Notes: a model not told the origin generated them from the letters alone. Positions 39,623 to 49,085 are shown, numbered from the stretch's first letter. The stretch: DNA of 64,000 nt from CAZNXJ01 sp964577115 (GCA_964577115.1 CAZNXJ010000027.1:1-64000), one strand, 5' to 3'. A program made the numbers and translations.

Positions 39623-40843
39623 TTAACGCGGCTCAGAAAAATTTCCACGAATAAATTCATCCATCAGCCGCCAGCCTTCGGGATAGTTGTGTTTCGAACG
39701 TGTGGCCGTCGGCTCGTCGTAGGACTGGCTGGAATCCACCGGGATGTCCGAGCCGGCAATGGCGAATGGAACGAAGCCGTGACTGTGCGTCTTGGTCCGG
39801 ATCGGCGTTGGGTGGTCGGGCGACACGAGGATCCGGTACGGCCCCTGCGCCCGCAGGGCGGCGTACAGCGGAGCCACGATGTGTTCGTCGATGGCTTCGA
39901 GCGCACGAATTTTCTCGGCGACGTTGCCTTCGTGTGAGGCTTCATCCGGCGCTTCAATATGGACGCAGATGACGTCCGTTGTGGCGAGGGCGTCGATCGC
40001 CGCTCGTCCCTTGGCGGCATAGTCGGTATCGAGATACCCGGTCGCTCCTGGAACTTCGATCACGTCCCAGCCGACGAGTCTCGCCAATCCGCGGAGCAGA
40101 TCGACGGCCGTGATCATCTTACCCGTTTTTCCGTACCGGGACGTGAACGCGTCGAGACGCGGCGCTTTGCCGAGCCCCCACAGCCAGATATTGGTCGCCG
40201 GCAGCTTCCCGCCCGCTCGGCGCGCCTCGTTCACCGCGTGGCCGCCGAAAACCGCGGAGCTGCGTTCCATCAGCTCGTTCAGTAAATCGCTGCCCGGTCC
40301 GCGTGGATAATCGTCCGCCACCGACTTGTCGGTCAGATCGTGGGGAGGCGTTGTCCGCGTATCGCGGCTAAATGGCGCCGGCGCTCCCGCACCTTGGTAA
40401 ATCAACAGGTTGCGATAGCTGACACCCGTAAAGAATTGGAGCCGATCGTTACCCAGCTGCTCTTGGGCGGCGGCGAGCAGCTGACGAGCTTCGTCGGTCG
40501 AGATGTGACCGGCGGTGAAATCACGCATGATCTGGTCTTCGACCGTGACCAGATTGCAGCGGATGGCCCAGTCGTCTTCGGCCAGCTCGATGCCCTGAGC
40601 CGCGGCTTCCAGTGGCGCTCGGCCAGTAAAATTCGCGTCTGGATCGTAGCCCAGCAAGCTCATGTTGGCCACGTCCGAACCGGCGGGGAGATGCGCGGGT
40701 ACGTTGTTGCTGCGGCCGACCAGTCCGCTGCGAGCGATTTCGTCCATCGCCGGGAGGCGCGCGGCTTCGAGCGGAGTTTTGCCGCCCAGCGTCTCCTGGG
40801 GCTCGTCCGCACAACCGTCAGGAATAATGATCGCGTACTTCAT
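39623..40843 (-). CDS. ApgM-family protein, probable homoserine kinase
   Basis: Product of 406 residues of the cofactor-independent phosphoglycerate-mutase (ApgM, alkaline-phosphatase fold) family: IIIPDGCADEP at the start, LPAGSDVANMSLLGYDP with the candidate metal-site Ser, and SPDHPTPIRTKTHSHGFVPF near the end. By sequence it would be a phosphoglycerate mutase. It lies between hom and lysC, and the family subgroup with this context (TIGR02535) was proposed to be an alternative homoserine kinase. From established work a Bacteroides member is reported to do this job. No classical thrB lies in the window. I favour homoserine kinase but cannot separate the two by sequence alone. Confidence 0.75.
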   Translation of the reverse strand: MKYAIIIPDGCADEPQETLGGKTPLEAARLPAMDEIARSGLVGRSNNVPAHLPAGSDVANMSLLGYDPDANFTGRAPLEAAAQGIELAEDDWAIRCNLVTVEDQIMRDFTAGHISTDEARQLLAAAQEQLGNDRLQFFTGVSYRNLLIYQGAGAPAPFSRDTRTTPPHDLTDKSVADDYPRGPGSDLLNELMERSSAVFGGHAVNEARRAGGKLPATNIWLWGLGKAPRLDAFTSRYGKTGKMITAVDLLRGLARLVGWDVIEVPGATGYLDTDYAAKGRAAIDALATTDVICVHIEAPDEASHEGNVAEKIRALEAIDEHIVAPLYAALRAQGPYRILVSPDHPTPIRTKTHSHGFVPFAIAGSDIPVDSSQSYDEPTATRSKHNYPEGWRLMDEFIRGNFSEPR

Positions 40844-40910
40844 GAATTTGTTATCCGCCGATGAGAAAGCCCACGCCGTCTACCCGGTGCTCCTAGCGAC
40901 CGGTGATCTG

Positions 40911-42206
40911 TTACTCCGAGACGCGCAGGCAAACGCTCGGTGCATGGACGCTGGCCAATTGATCAATGTCGCGCATCGCCGCCTCGATGTTTCCATGCGT
41001 CGACTGGTCTGTCATGATGACGAGCGGCACGTAAGGAACGTCTCCCTCGCGTTCGTGCTGAATCACGGAGGCAATCGATATTAAATAGCGGCCCAGGACG
41101 CTGGCGATCTCGCCGAGCACCCCCGGCCGATCGGCGACGTTGAACCGCAAGTAGTAGCGGCCGGTCCGGCGAGCGGCACTGGCCAGTTGGACGCGCGCTT
41201 CCCGCTGCGACCATAGCTCGAGCGTCTTGAAGGTAATAGCGGTCCGGCCCACCGCCGTGTCGATCAGGTCTGCCACGACAGCCGACGCCGTGGGCATCTG
41301 CCCCGCGCCGAGACCGTGAAAGAAGACGCGCCCTACGGCGTCGCCCACCACGGTGACCGCGTTGTACGCTTCCCGCACTTCCGCCAGCGGTTGACCGATT
41401 CTAACGAGCGCCGGGGCCACGCATAGCTCGAGCCCCCCGTCGCTCAGCTGCGCTTCGGCCACCAGCTTGATGCGGTAGCCGAGCTCCTTGGCATAGCGCA
41501 GGTCGGACGGATCAAGGCGGTCGATTCCCACGCGCGGGATCTCGCTCCAGTGCACCCGCGCACCAAACGCCAGGTGAGCGAGAATGGCCAGCTTCTGCGC
41601 GGCGTCGGTGCCATCGACGTCCATCGTGGGATCGGCTTCCGCATAACCGAGCCGCTGCGCTTCAACGAGCGCGTCGGAATAACTGACCCCCTGCTCCTCC
41701 ATCCGCGTCACGATGTAGTTGCTCGTTCCATTTAAAATCCCGCTCAGCGACAAGATCTGATTGGCCGAGAAACATTGGCTGATGTTCGCAATGATCGGGA
41801 TTCCGCCGGCTACCGACGCTTCGAAGGCGATAGACCGCCCGAGTTCCCGAGCCCGGTCGAAGAGCTCTGGGCCATGTTCGGCCAGCAGTGCCTTGTTGGC
41901 CGTCACGACATCTTTGCCCGACTCGAGCAGTTCGAGCATGATCGTGCGAGCCGGCTCGAGTCCGCCGATCAGCAGAGCGACAACGCTGATTTCCGGGTTG
42001 CGTGTGACGAGCGACACGTCGTCGCTCAGCACCCCCTTCGGCAACTCAAATTCACGCGGCTTCTTCAAATCGCGGACGATCGCGTGCTCAAGCCATAGGA
42101 CGCGCCCGGCGTGCCGTTCGACCCGGTCCCCATGGTCCAGGAGTAACCGGGCGACGCCCGTGCCGACGTTTCCCATGCCGATAATCGCGACCTTCGATTT
42201 GCGCAT
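40911..42206 (-). CDS. hom: Homoserine dehydrogenase
   Basis: Reduces aspartate-4-semialdehyde to homoserine. The product is 431 residues from the ATG at 42206; an ATG at 42287 is in frame but adds unconserved residues. The Rossmann nucleotide site is VAIIGMGNVGTGVARLL. The substrate and catalytic region is DPTMDVDGTDAAQKLAIL, followed by GVSYSDALVEAQRLGYAEADP, typical of Hom. A C-terminal ACT domain (about 350-431) probably provides threonine feedback. It is the first gene of the hom-apgM-lysC unit. Confidence 0.95.
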   Translation of the reverse strand: MRKSKVAIIGMGNVGTGVARLLLDHGDRVERHAGRVLWLEHAIVRDLKKPREFELPKGVLSDDVSLVTRNPEISVVALLIGGLEPARTIMLELLESGKDVVTANKALLAEHGPELFDRARELGRSIAFEASVAGGIPIIANISQCFSANQILSLSGILNGTSNYIVTRMEEQGVSYSDALVEAQRLGYAEADPTMDVDGTDAAQKLAILAHLAFGARVHWSEIPRVGIDRLDPSDLRYAKELGYRIKLVAEAQLSDGGLELCVAPALVRIGQPLAEVREAYNAVTVVGDAVGRVFFHGLGAGQMPTASAVVADLIDTAVGRTAITFKTLELWSQREARVQLASAARRTGRYYLRFNVADRPGVLGEIASVLGRYLISIASVIQHEREGDVPYVPLVIMTDQSTHGNIEAAMRDIDQLASVHAPSVCLRVSE

Positions 42207-42503
42207 CTCGCTCTGCTCCGCCCACCCGTCGCCGCTTGCCTGTCGGATCGACGTAAAACACGCCATCGTAGGGGCGATCCCGCTCAAGCGTCAACGCCCG
42301 CGAACAGGTTTCGCCGATCCCAGCCAGTTCCGCCGCGGAGCTCCCCCGCGCACGCCCGTCGCTCTGCCCCACACCGAGCCGGTGCAAACCGGTGCCTGCC
42401 ATTGTGGCCGGCGAGTCCTCTTGCGAGAACATACAAGCGCGTCTTAACCCAATGCCAACTTCCGTCCCCACCCTAACCTCTGGATTCTGAACCCTCCCCT
42501 GCC

Positions 42504-43568
42504 ATGATGCCTTCTACTGCCCTCGAGTTCTTTCAGACGCTCCTCCAGACGCCGCGCCCCTCGGGGTACGAGCAGCGCGTGCAGCAAGTGGTTCGCGACT
42601 ACATCGCGCCGACGTGCGATCAGGTGCGGCTCGATCTGCACGGAAACCTCATCTGCGAGAAGAACGGCTCGGCCCGGCCGCGCCTTCTCCTAGCTGGGCA
42701 TTGCGATCAAATCGGCATGCTGGTGTGCCACATTGACGACCAGGGATACCTGCGAGCGCAGACGATTGGGGGCTGGGATCCGCAGCAGTTGATTGGCCAG
42801 CACATGACGGTCTGGACCGAGTCGGGGCCACTTCCTGCCGTGATTTCGCGCAAGCCTATTCACTTGCTGAAGAGCGACGAGCGGGACAAGGCTGCCAAAT
42901 TGGAAGACCTCTGGATCGACATTGGGGCTCGCGACAAGGCCGAAGCGGCGGAGCTCGTGCGGATCGGCGATCCCGTCACGCTCCGGCTGGGAATGCAGCG
43001 GTTGCGTGGCGGCTTGGCGACGGCCCCCGGAATGGACAACGCGTGCGGGCTGTGGGTGGTAATCGAGGCACTACGGCGAGCCGCCGAGCGGTCACCCCGC
43101 GCGGCCCTGTATGCCGTTTCGACAGTCCAGGAGGAGATCGGGCTCCGCGGAGCGCAGACGAGTGCCTACGGGATCGATCCGCAGGTCGCCATTGCCGTGG
43201 ATGTGACCCACGGTACCGACTGCCCGACGATCGACAAGAACCAGCTGGGCGACATCCGGCTTGGTGCCGGCCCGGTCATCTTCCGAGGTCCGAATATGAA
43301 CCCCCGGGTGACGGATCGGCTGATCGCGCTGGCTCAGGAGCACTCCCTTCCCTATCAATTGGCGGCGACGGGCCGAGCGACTCCCAACGATGCGAATGTG
43401 CTGCAAATCACTCGAGCGGGCGTGGCGACGGGCTTGGTCAGCATTCCCTGCCGCTACATGCACAGTGCCGTGGAAACCATTTCGCTCGACGATATCGACC
43501 ACGCCGCAGAGCTGCTGGCCGCGTTTGCCGTGGATCTGGATAACGACGCGGACTTCACACCGCGGTAA
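42504..43568 (+). CDS. M42 family aminopeptidase / deblocking peptidase
   Basis: Product of 354 residues. Metal ligands are seen in LLAGHCDQIGMLV, GMDNACGLWVVIEAL, STVQEEIGLRGAQ and AVDVTHGTDCP, in the order typical of TET-type M42 metallopeptidases. The substrate is unknown; family members release N-terminal residues from peptides in large tetrahedral assemblies. The start is ATGATG at 42504/42507; either could be used. Confidence 0.88.
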   Translation: MMPSTALEFFQTLLQTPRPSGYEQRVQQVVRDYIAPTCDQVRLDLHGNLICEKNGSARPRLLLAGHCDQIGMLVCHIDDQGYLRAQTIGGWDPQQLIGQHMTVWTESGPLPAVISRKPIHLLKSDERDKAAKLEDLWIDIGARDKAEAAELVRIGDPVTLRLGMQRLRGGLATAPGMDNACGLWVVIEALRRAAERSPRAALYAVSTVQEEIGLRGAQTSAYGIDPQVAIAVDVTHGTDCPTIDKNQLGDIRLGAGPVIFRGPNMNPRVTDRLIALAQEHSLPYQLAATGRATPNDANVLQITRAGVATGLVSIPCRYMHSAVETISLDDIDHAAELLAAFAVDLDNDADFTPR

Positions 43569-43767
43569 AGGGGATCTCAACAGGTTGTTTGAGGGAGAAG
43601 AGGATCCGCCCGGCGACGCCGCGCATCGGCGGGGACCGAGGGGAGCATGCGGACACTGCCAAATTGGCCGAGGGCAGGAGACAGTTGGGAGAAGCCTTGG
43701 GCGGGCGGTTCACCTCGCTTTGCCATAACATGCATGTCGCCAATGACTTGCGTTCCTTCTGAACGGC
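43569..43767 (+). other. Spacer upstream of groEL1
   Basis: No gene is supported. This is where an activator for the promoter at 43769 might bind; no CIRCE repeat (TTAGCACTC-N9-GAGTGCTAA) is present here. Confidence 0.45.
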
Positions 43768-43768
43768 T

Positions 43769-43784
43769 TGGCACATTGATTGCT
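43769..43784 (+). promoter_or_regulatory. Sigma54-type -24/-12 promoter of groEL1
   Basis: TGGCACATTGATTGC, with GG at 43770-43771 and GC at 43782-43783, ten bases apart, matches the TGGCAC-N5-TTGC consensus in full. Transcription would start near 43795, about 150 bases before the groEL1 start. Confidence 0.6.
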
Positions 43785-43947
43785 AAACCGGGAGGTCGTT
43801 GGGCGACAGACTGCCGTCCTGCGCTCGGCACCTACCGTAGCAGCTCCCGACCGGTGGCCGCCGTACCACGCTCGTAACCGGTTCGCCCGGTGTGTGCGTT
43901 TGCGGCGAGCTCGCAGATATTCGTCAACCAAGAGGAGGATTTCGGAC

Positions 43948-45615
43948 GTGGCAAAGCAAATGGTGTTTGATGACGAGGCACGCCAGCCGTTGTTGGCGGG
44001 CGTCAGCAAGTTAGCTCGCGCAGTGCGCAGCACGCTGGGTCCGCGAGGTCGCAACGCGGTGCTCGACAAGGGGTGGGGGTCCCCGAAGGTTACGAAAGAC
44101 GGCGTCACGGTTGCGGAAGAGATCGAGCTGGACGACCCGTACGAAAATCTCGGCGCTCAGTTGGTCAAAGAGGCGGCCAGCAAGACGAACGATGTCGCGG
44201 GCGACGGCACGACGACGGCCACGGTGTTGGCGGAAGCCATTTTCCGCGAAGGCCTGAAAATGATTGCGGCCGGCGCCGACCCCATGGCCCTTTCGCGCGG
44301 GATCGCCAAGGCGGTCGATGCGGTCTCGCAGGCCGTACTGAAAAGCGCGACGCCGATCAATGAAAAGAACAAGAAAGAGCTACAGCAGATCGCGACCATT
44401 GCCGGGAACAACGACCCCTCGATCGGCAACGTGCTCGCCGACGCCTTCCTGAAGGTGGGCAAGGACGGCGTCATCACGATCGAAGAGGGGCGAGGCAACG
44501 AGACGACGGTCGAATTCGTGCAAGGTATGCAGTTCGACCGCGGGTTCCTCTCGCCGCACTTCGTCACGAACGAAGACGAAGTGACCGTCGAGCTCGAGGA
44601 TGCCTACATCCTGCTGTTCGAAGAAAAGATCTCGAGCAACAAGAAGTTGATCCCGTTGCTCGAGGCCATCAGCAAGGCCAAGAAGCCGCTGCTGATCATT
44701 GCCGAGGACGTGGAAGGCGAGGCGCTGGCGACGCTGGTCGTCAACAAGATGCGGGGCATCCTGAGCGTCTGTGCCGTCAAGGCGCCGGGCTATGGGGACC
44801 GCCGCAAGGCCATGCTTGGCGACATCGCCACGCTGACCGGTGGCCAGGCCATCTTCAAGGACCTGGGTATCGACCTGGAAAGCGTCAAGCTCTCGGATCT
44901 CGGACGTGCTAAGCAAATCCGCATCACGTCGGAAGAAACGATTATCGTCGGGGGCGCGGGTAAGAAAGAGGCCATCGACGGCCGAGCGGAACAGATCCGC
45001 CGCGAGATCCAGACGACCGATAGCGAGTACGACCGCGAGAAGCTCCAGGAGCGGCTCGCGAAGCTGGCCGGCGGTGTCGCGCAAATCAACTGCGGCGCCG
45101 CGACCGAGACAGAAATGAAAGAGCGCAAGGCGCTGCTCGAAGACGCCAAGGCGGCGGTCCAGGCGGCGCTGGCCGAAGGGATCGTGCCGGGCGGCGGCGT
45201 GGCGCTGCTTCGCGCCGAGAAGTCGCTCGATAGCCTGGCCGTCGAAGGCGACGAGAAGCTCGGCGCCCAGATCATCCGCCAGGTGCTCGAATATCCGCTC
45301 CGCGCGATCGCTGAGAACGCCGGAAAGGACGGCGCGGTGGTCGTCAATCGCGTGCGGCAGATGAAGGGTAAGAACGAGGGCTACAACGCCGACACCGAAG
45401 AGTACTGCGATTTGGTCCAGGCGGGGGTCATCGATCCGGCGAAGGTCGTCCGGACCGCGCTTCAGAATGCGGCCAGCGTGGCCTCGCTGCTGCTGACCAC
45501 CGAATCGCTCGTGACCGAAATTCCGAAGGAAGAAGAGGAAGCCGGCCACCACGATCACCATGACCACGGCATGGGCGGCATGGGTGGCATGGGTGGTATG
45601 GGCGGCATGATGTAA
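43948..45615 (+). CDS. groL1: Chaperonin GroEL, copy 1 with GGM tail
   Basis: Product of 555 residues. The start is a GTG at 43948 with a perfect AGGAGG (43933-43938) 9 bases upstream; the frame stays open to 43780. It forms double rings that fold proteins with GroES and ATP. Signatures: NDVAGDGTTTATVLAEA (ATP and Mg site), KAPGYGDRRKAMLGDIA and VPGGGVALLRA. The C-terminus is a HHDHHDHGMGGMGGMGG-type repeat, the flexible GGM tail, preceded by a His-rich stretch. It leads the block groEL1-groES-groEL2. Confidence 0.97.
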   Translation: MAKQMVFDDEARQPLLAGVSKLARAVRSTLGPRGRNAVLDKGWGSPKVTKDGVTVAEEIELDDPYENLGAQLVKEAASKTNDVAGDGTTTATVLAEAIFREGLKMIAAGADPMALSRGIAKAVDAVSQAVLKSATPINEKNKKELQQIATIAGNNDPSIGNVLADAFLKVGKDGVITIEEGRGNETTVEFVQGMQFDRGFLSPHFVTNEDEVTVELEDAYILLFEEKISSNKKLIPLLEAISKAKKPLLIIAEDVEGEALATLVVNKMRGILSVCAVKAPGYGDRRKAMLGDIATLTGGQAIFKDLGIDLESVKLSDLGRAKQIRITSEETIIVGGAGKKEAIDGRAEQIRREIQTTDSEYDREKLQERLAKLAGGVAQINCGAATETEMKERKALLEDAKAAVQAALAEGIVPGGGVALLRAEKSLDSLAVEGDEKLGAQIIRQVLEYPLRAIAENAGKDGAVVVNRVRQMKGKNEGYNADTEEYCDLVQAGVIDPAKVVRTALQNAASVASLLLTTESLVTEIPKEEEEAGHHDHHDHGMGGMGGMGGMGGMM

Positions 45616-45775
45616 TGTCCCCTGCCCGCCCCGGCGGAATCGCAAGCTCGCTGCGGCTTCGGTCTCATTGATGCCTGCGTGCGTGGAGACGAAACGCGGC
45701 AAACCGGATCTTCACAGTCTCGCGACGTGACTGACGTACATACTCACAACGAAACGAACTAAGGAACGATTGACG

Positions 45776-46075
45776 ATGGCCAAGTTGAAAATTCGTCCCC
45801 TGGATGACCGAGTCGTAGTTCAGCCGATTGAGGCCGAGGAGACCACTGCGGGCGGCATTGTGCTGCCCGACACGGCCAAGGAAAAGCCGCAGCGCGGCAC
45901 CGTGCTCGCCGTTGGGCCGGGCCGGCTGCTTGACAATGGTAAGCGCGGCGAGCTGTCGGTGGCCGTCGGTGATGAAGTCATCTACGGCAAGTACGGCGGC
46001 AGCGATATCGAGATTAACGGTGACGAGTACAAGATCCTTCGCGAGAGTGACATCTTGGCGAAGGTGGTCAGCTAA
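45776..46075 (+). CDS. groS: Co-chaperonin GroES
   Basis: Seven-subunit lid for GroEL. The product is 99 residues from the ATG at 45776, with AAGGA 10 bases upstream (a TTG at 45770 is in frame). The order IRPLDDRVVVQPIEAEETTAGGIVLPDTAKEKP, with the mobile loop, and YGKYGGSDIEINGDEYKILRE, is standard. It lies 160 bases after groEL1 and 64 before groEL2, the reverse of the usual groES-groEL order for the first copy. Confidence 0.97.
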   Translation: MAKLKIRPLDDRVVVQPIEAEETTAGGIVLPDTAKEKPQRGTVLAVGPGRLLDNGKRGELSVAVGDEVIYGKYGGSDIEINGDEYKILRESDILAKVVS

Positions 46076-46139
46076 CCGGAACGGCGGCCGGCGGACATCC
46101 GGAGCCTCTTTCCACTCGAATGATGAAGGGTCTTGAACT

Positions 46140-47762
46140 GTGGCAAAGCAATTAATGTTTGAAGATCACGCACGAGCAAAGATGCTCGCCGGCGTGGAAA
46201 AACTGGCCGACGCGGTCGGCGTGACGATGGGACCGACCGGTCGGAACGTGATTATCGACAAGTCGTTCGGCGGTCCGACGGTGACCAAGGACGGCGTGAC
46301 AGTGGCCAAGGAAATCGAGCTCGAAGATCGCTTCGAAAACATGGGCGCGAAGCTCGTGGTCGAAGTGGCGCAGAAGACCTCGGACCTGGCCGGCGACGGC
46401 ACGACGACGGCCACCATCCTGGCCCGCGCGATTTTCAAGGAAGGCCTGCGGAACATCGTCGCGGGCAGCGCCCCGATGGCGGTCCGCCGGGGCATCGAAA
46501 AGGCCGTCGAAGCCGCGACCGCGCGGCTGGCCGAGATGGCTCGCCCCATCGATGGTGAAAAAGACGTCGCGAACGTGGGTGCGATCAGCGCGAACAACGA
46601 CATGGTCATCGGCCAGCTCCTGGCCGAGGCGCTGATCCGCGTCGGCCGCGACGGCGTGATTACGGTCGAAGAAGGTAAGACCACGGAGACGAAAGTCGAG
46701 TACGTGGATGGAATGCAGTTCGACAAGGGCTACATCTCGCCGTACTTCATCAACCGTCCGGCCGAGATGGACTGCCAGCTCGACGACGCCTACATCCTGA
46801 TCCACGAAAAGAAGATCGGGAACATTCGCGACCTGGTGCCGATCCTCGAGAAGGTCAGCCAGAGTGGCCGCCCGCTGCTGATCATCGCCGAAGACGTCGA
46901 AAGCGAAGCCCTTTCGCTGCTGGTCGTGAACAAGCTGCGCGGCACGTTGAACGTGTGCGCTGTTAAGGCGCCGGGATTCGGCGACCGCCGCAAGGCCATG
47001 CTCGGCGACATCGCCGTGCTGACCGGCGGTACGCTGATCAGCGAAGAGCTGGGCATCCAGCTCGAGAACCTCACGCTCCAGCACCTCGGTCGCGCCAAAC
47101 GCGTAACGGTCGATAAGAACAGCACGACCATTATCGAAGGCGCGGGAGACCGGGCGGCTATCGATAAGCGCGTGGCTCAGATCAACGCGCAGATCGCCCA
47201 GACCGATAGCGAATACGATAAGGAAAAGTTCCAGGAACGCCTGGCGAAACTCGCCGGTGGCGTTGCGGTGATCTCGGTGGGTGCCGAAACCGAAACCGAG
47301 ATGAAGCAGAAAAAGGCGCGCGTCGAAGACGCGCTGCATGCCACGCGAGCCGCCGTCGAGGAAGGCATTCTGCCGGGCGGTGGCGTCGCCTTGCTGCGCT
47401 GCCGTGAGGCGGTCGAGAAAATCAGGTCGAGCGTGAAAGGCGACGAGCAGGTTGGCGTGGACATCGTCCTGAACGCCCTCTCGGCGCCGATCCGTCAGAT
47501 CGCAGAAAATTCGGGTGTCGACGGCAGCGTCATCGCCGACGAGGTGCTTCAGAAGCCCGAAAACATGGGCTACGATGCCAACTCGGGCAAGTACGTCGAC
47601 ATGTACAAGGCCGGCGTGATCGACCCCGTGAAGGTCGTCCGGACGGCACTGACGAACGCCGCGAGCATCGCGGCGCTCATGCTGACGACCGAGGCGCTCG
47701 TGACGAACCTCGACAAGGAAGATAAGAAGAAGCGGCGGCTGGCTGAAGGCGCCATCCGATAG
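46140..47762 (+). CDS. groL2: Chaperonin GroEL, copy 2 without GGM tail
   Basis: Product of 540 residues from a GTG at 46140 with GAAGGG upstream. The ATP-site motif SDLAGDGTTTATILARAI and the segment KAPGFGDRRKAMLGDIA are intact, so ATPase function is expected. It differs clearly from groL1 (LDRFEN versus DDPYEN region, apical domain NRPAEMDCQLDDAYIL) and ends KKRRLAEGAIR instead of a GGM repeat. Tail-less second GroELs often have a narrower client set. Its groES is the gene 64 bases upstream. Confidence 0.96.
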   Translation: MAKQLMFEDHARAKMLAGVEKLADAVGVTMGPTGRNVIIDKSFGGPTVTKDGVTVAKEIELEDRFENMGAKLVVEVAQKTSDLAGDGTTTATILARAIFKEGLRNIVAGSAPMAVRRGIEKAVEAATARLAEMARPIDGEKDVANVGAISANNDMVIGQLLAEALIRVGRDGVITVEEGKTTETKVEYVDGMQFDKGYISPYFINRPAEMDCQLDDAYILIHEKKIGNIRDLVPILEKVSQSGRPLLIIAEDVESEALSLLVVNKLRGTLNVCAVKAPGFGDRRKAMLGDIAVLTGGTLISEELGIQLENLTLQHLGRAKRVTVDKNSTTIIEGAGDRAAIDKRVAQINAQIAQTDSEYDKEKFQERLAKLAGGVAVISVGAETETEMKQKKARVEDALHATRAAVEEGILPGGGVALLRCREAVEKIRSSVKGDEQVGVDIVLNALSAPIRQIAENSGVDGSVIADEVLQKPENMGYDANSGKYVDMYKAGVIDPVKVVRTALTNAASIAALMLTTEALVTNLDKEDKKKRRLAEGAIR

Positions 47763-47823
47763 TCGCAGCGACTTCGCCGCTGGTCCGTCGCGTGTCGAGG
47801 GTGGGCCAGCGTTCTCACGCAAT

Positions 47824-47857
47824 TGGGCCACTTCAGCAATGAGGTGGCCCATTTTTT
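47824..47857 (+). terminator. Intrinsic terminator after groEL2
   Basis: TGGGCCACTTC (47824-47834) pairs with GAGGTGGCCCA (47841-47851) with one G-U pair and a six-base loop, followed by six T (47852-47857). It separates the GroE block from dnaJ-grpE. Confidence 0.9.
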
Positions 47858-47924
47858 GGCACCTGCGTACGATTGGGATTTTAGCGCGGATCCAACAGGG
47901 CGTCGAAGGAAACGACGGCGTGCC

Positions 47925-49085
47925 ATGGCGACGATGGCTTCCAAACGGGACTACTACGAAATACTCGGGGTATCCAGGACGGCAACGGACGCCGAGATCG
48001 CGTCGGCCTATCGCAAAATGGCCATCCGTTATCACCCGGATAGTCATCCCGACGACCCCGAGGCCACGGAGAAATTCAAACTTGCCGCGGAAGCCTACGA
48101 GGTGCTCCGCGATCCCGAAAAGCGTGCGCGCTACGATCGCTACGGTCACGCGGGTGTTGAGGGAGCCGCGAGAGATTTCCACAGCGTCGAGGACATTTTC
48201 GACGCATTCGGAGATATCTTCGGGGGCGGCATTTTCGGCGATCTGTTCGGCGGCGGTCGGCGTTCGCGACGTCCGCGGCGCGGCGCCGATGTGCGCTGTG
48301 ATGTCGAGCTGACGCTCGAAGAAGCGGCCTCCGGCGTCAAAAAGAATATTCGTTTTCAACGCAACGAAATCTGCTCGACGTGCGGCGGCACTGGCGCCAA
48401 ATCCAACGCCGCGCGCGAAACCTGCCGCCACTGCGGCGGACGGGGGCAGATCGTGCAATCAGCGGGCATCCTGCGCGTTCAGACCGTGTGCCCGACCTGC
48501 CGCGGCGCGGGCGTGGTGATTACGGAGTCCTGCGAGCAGTGCCGCGGACGCGGCTACACGCCCAAGACGGTCGAGTTGACGGTGGGTATTCCCGCCGGCA
48601 TCGATACCGGCATGCGCGTACGGTTGGCGGGAGAAGGCGAGCCCAGCCCGGATGGCGGTCCCGCCGGTGACTGCTACTGCTTTGTCACCGTTCGCGAGCA
48701 TCATCTGTTTGAACGCGACGGACCCAACCTCATCCTGCGCCTGCCCATCACCTACTGCCAGGCGGCCCTGGGCGCGAAAGTCGCCGTCCCGACGCTCGAA
48801 GGCCGCGATGAACTCGAGATCCCTCGCGGAACGCAATCCGGCGACGTTTTCCGCCTGCGCGGGCGTGGCATGCCCGATGCGCGCGGAGGACCGCGCGGCG
48901 ATCTGCTCGTCGAAACCTACATCGAAACACCAAAGAAACTGACCCCGAAGCAGGAAGAATTGCTGCGCGAACTCGCAGAGCTCGAACAATCCGATGTGAC
49001 GCCCCATCGGAAGTCGTTCCTCGAGAAGCTGCGCGATTATTTCACCGGGGAAGGAGAGGACGAACAGGACGATGAGCCAACCTAA
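47925..49085 (+). CDS. dnaJ: Chaperone DnaJ
   Basis: Hsp40 that delivers clients to DnaK and stimulates its ATPase. The product is 386 residues from the ATG at 47925 (another at 47934; the frame opens at 47823 inside the terminator). The J-domain carries HPD (RYHPDSHPDDPEA), followed by a Gly/Phe-rich region, four CxxCxGxG zinc motifs (CSTCGGTG, CRHCGGRG, CPTCRGAG, CEQCRGRG) and the C-terminal client-binding domain. It overlaps grpE by 14 bases. dnaK is not in the window. Confidence 0.96.
   Translation: MATMASKRDYYEILGVSRTATDAEIASAYRKMAIRYHPDSHPDDPEATEKFKLAAEAYEVLRDPEKRARYDRYGHAGVEGAARDFHSVEDIFDAFGDIFGGGIFGDLFGGGRRSRRPRRGADVRCDVELTLEEAASGVKKNIRFQRNEICSTCGGTGAKSNAARETCRHCGGRGQIVQSAGILRVQTVCPTCRGAGVVITESCEQCRGRGYTPKTVELTVGIPAGIDTGMRVRLAGEGEPSPDGGPAGDCYCFVTVREHHLFERDGPNLILRLPITYCQAALGAKVAVPTLEGRDELEIPRGTQSGDVFRLRGRGMPDARGGPRGDLLVETYIETPKKLTPKQEELLRELAELEQSDVTPHRKSFLEKLRDYFTGEGEDEQDDEPT

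Noticed and set aside
43569..43947. Possible CIRCE/HrcA operator at groEL1
   Set aside because: No TTAGCACTC-N9-GAGTGCTAA or near match found by eye on either strand.
44380..45702. 440-codon minus-strand ORF opposite groEL1
   Set aside because: Same reason; groEL1 motifs are unambiguous.
47857..47875. TTGGCACC near the groEL2 terminator as a -24 box for dnaJ
   Set aside because: The -12 position does not have GC at the required spacing.
46152..48458. 768-codon minus-strand ORF opposite groEL2 and dnaJ
   Set aside because: Shadow of two certain genes caused by high GC third positions; no domain.
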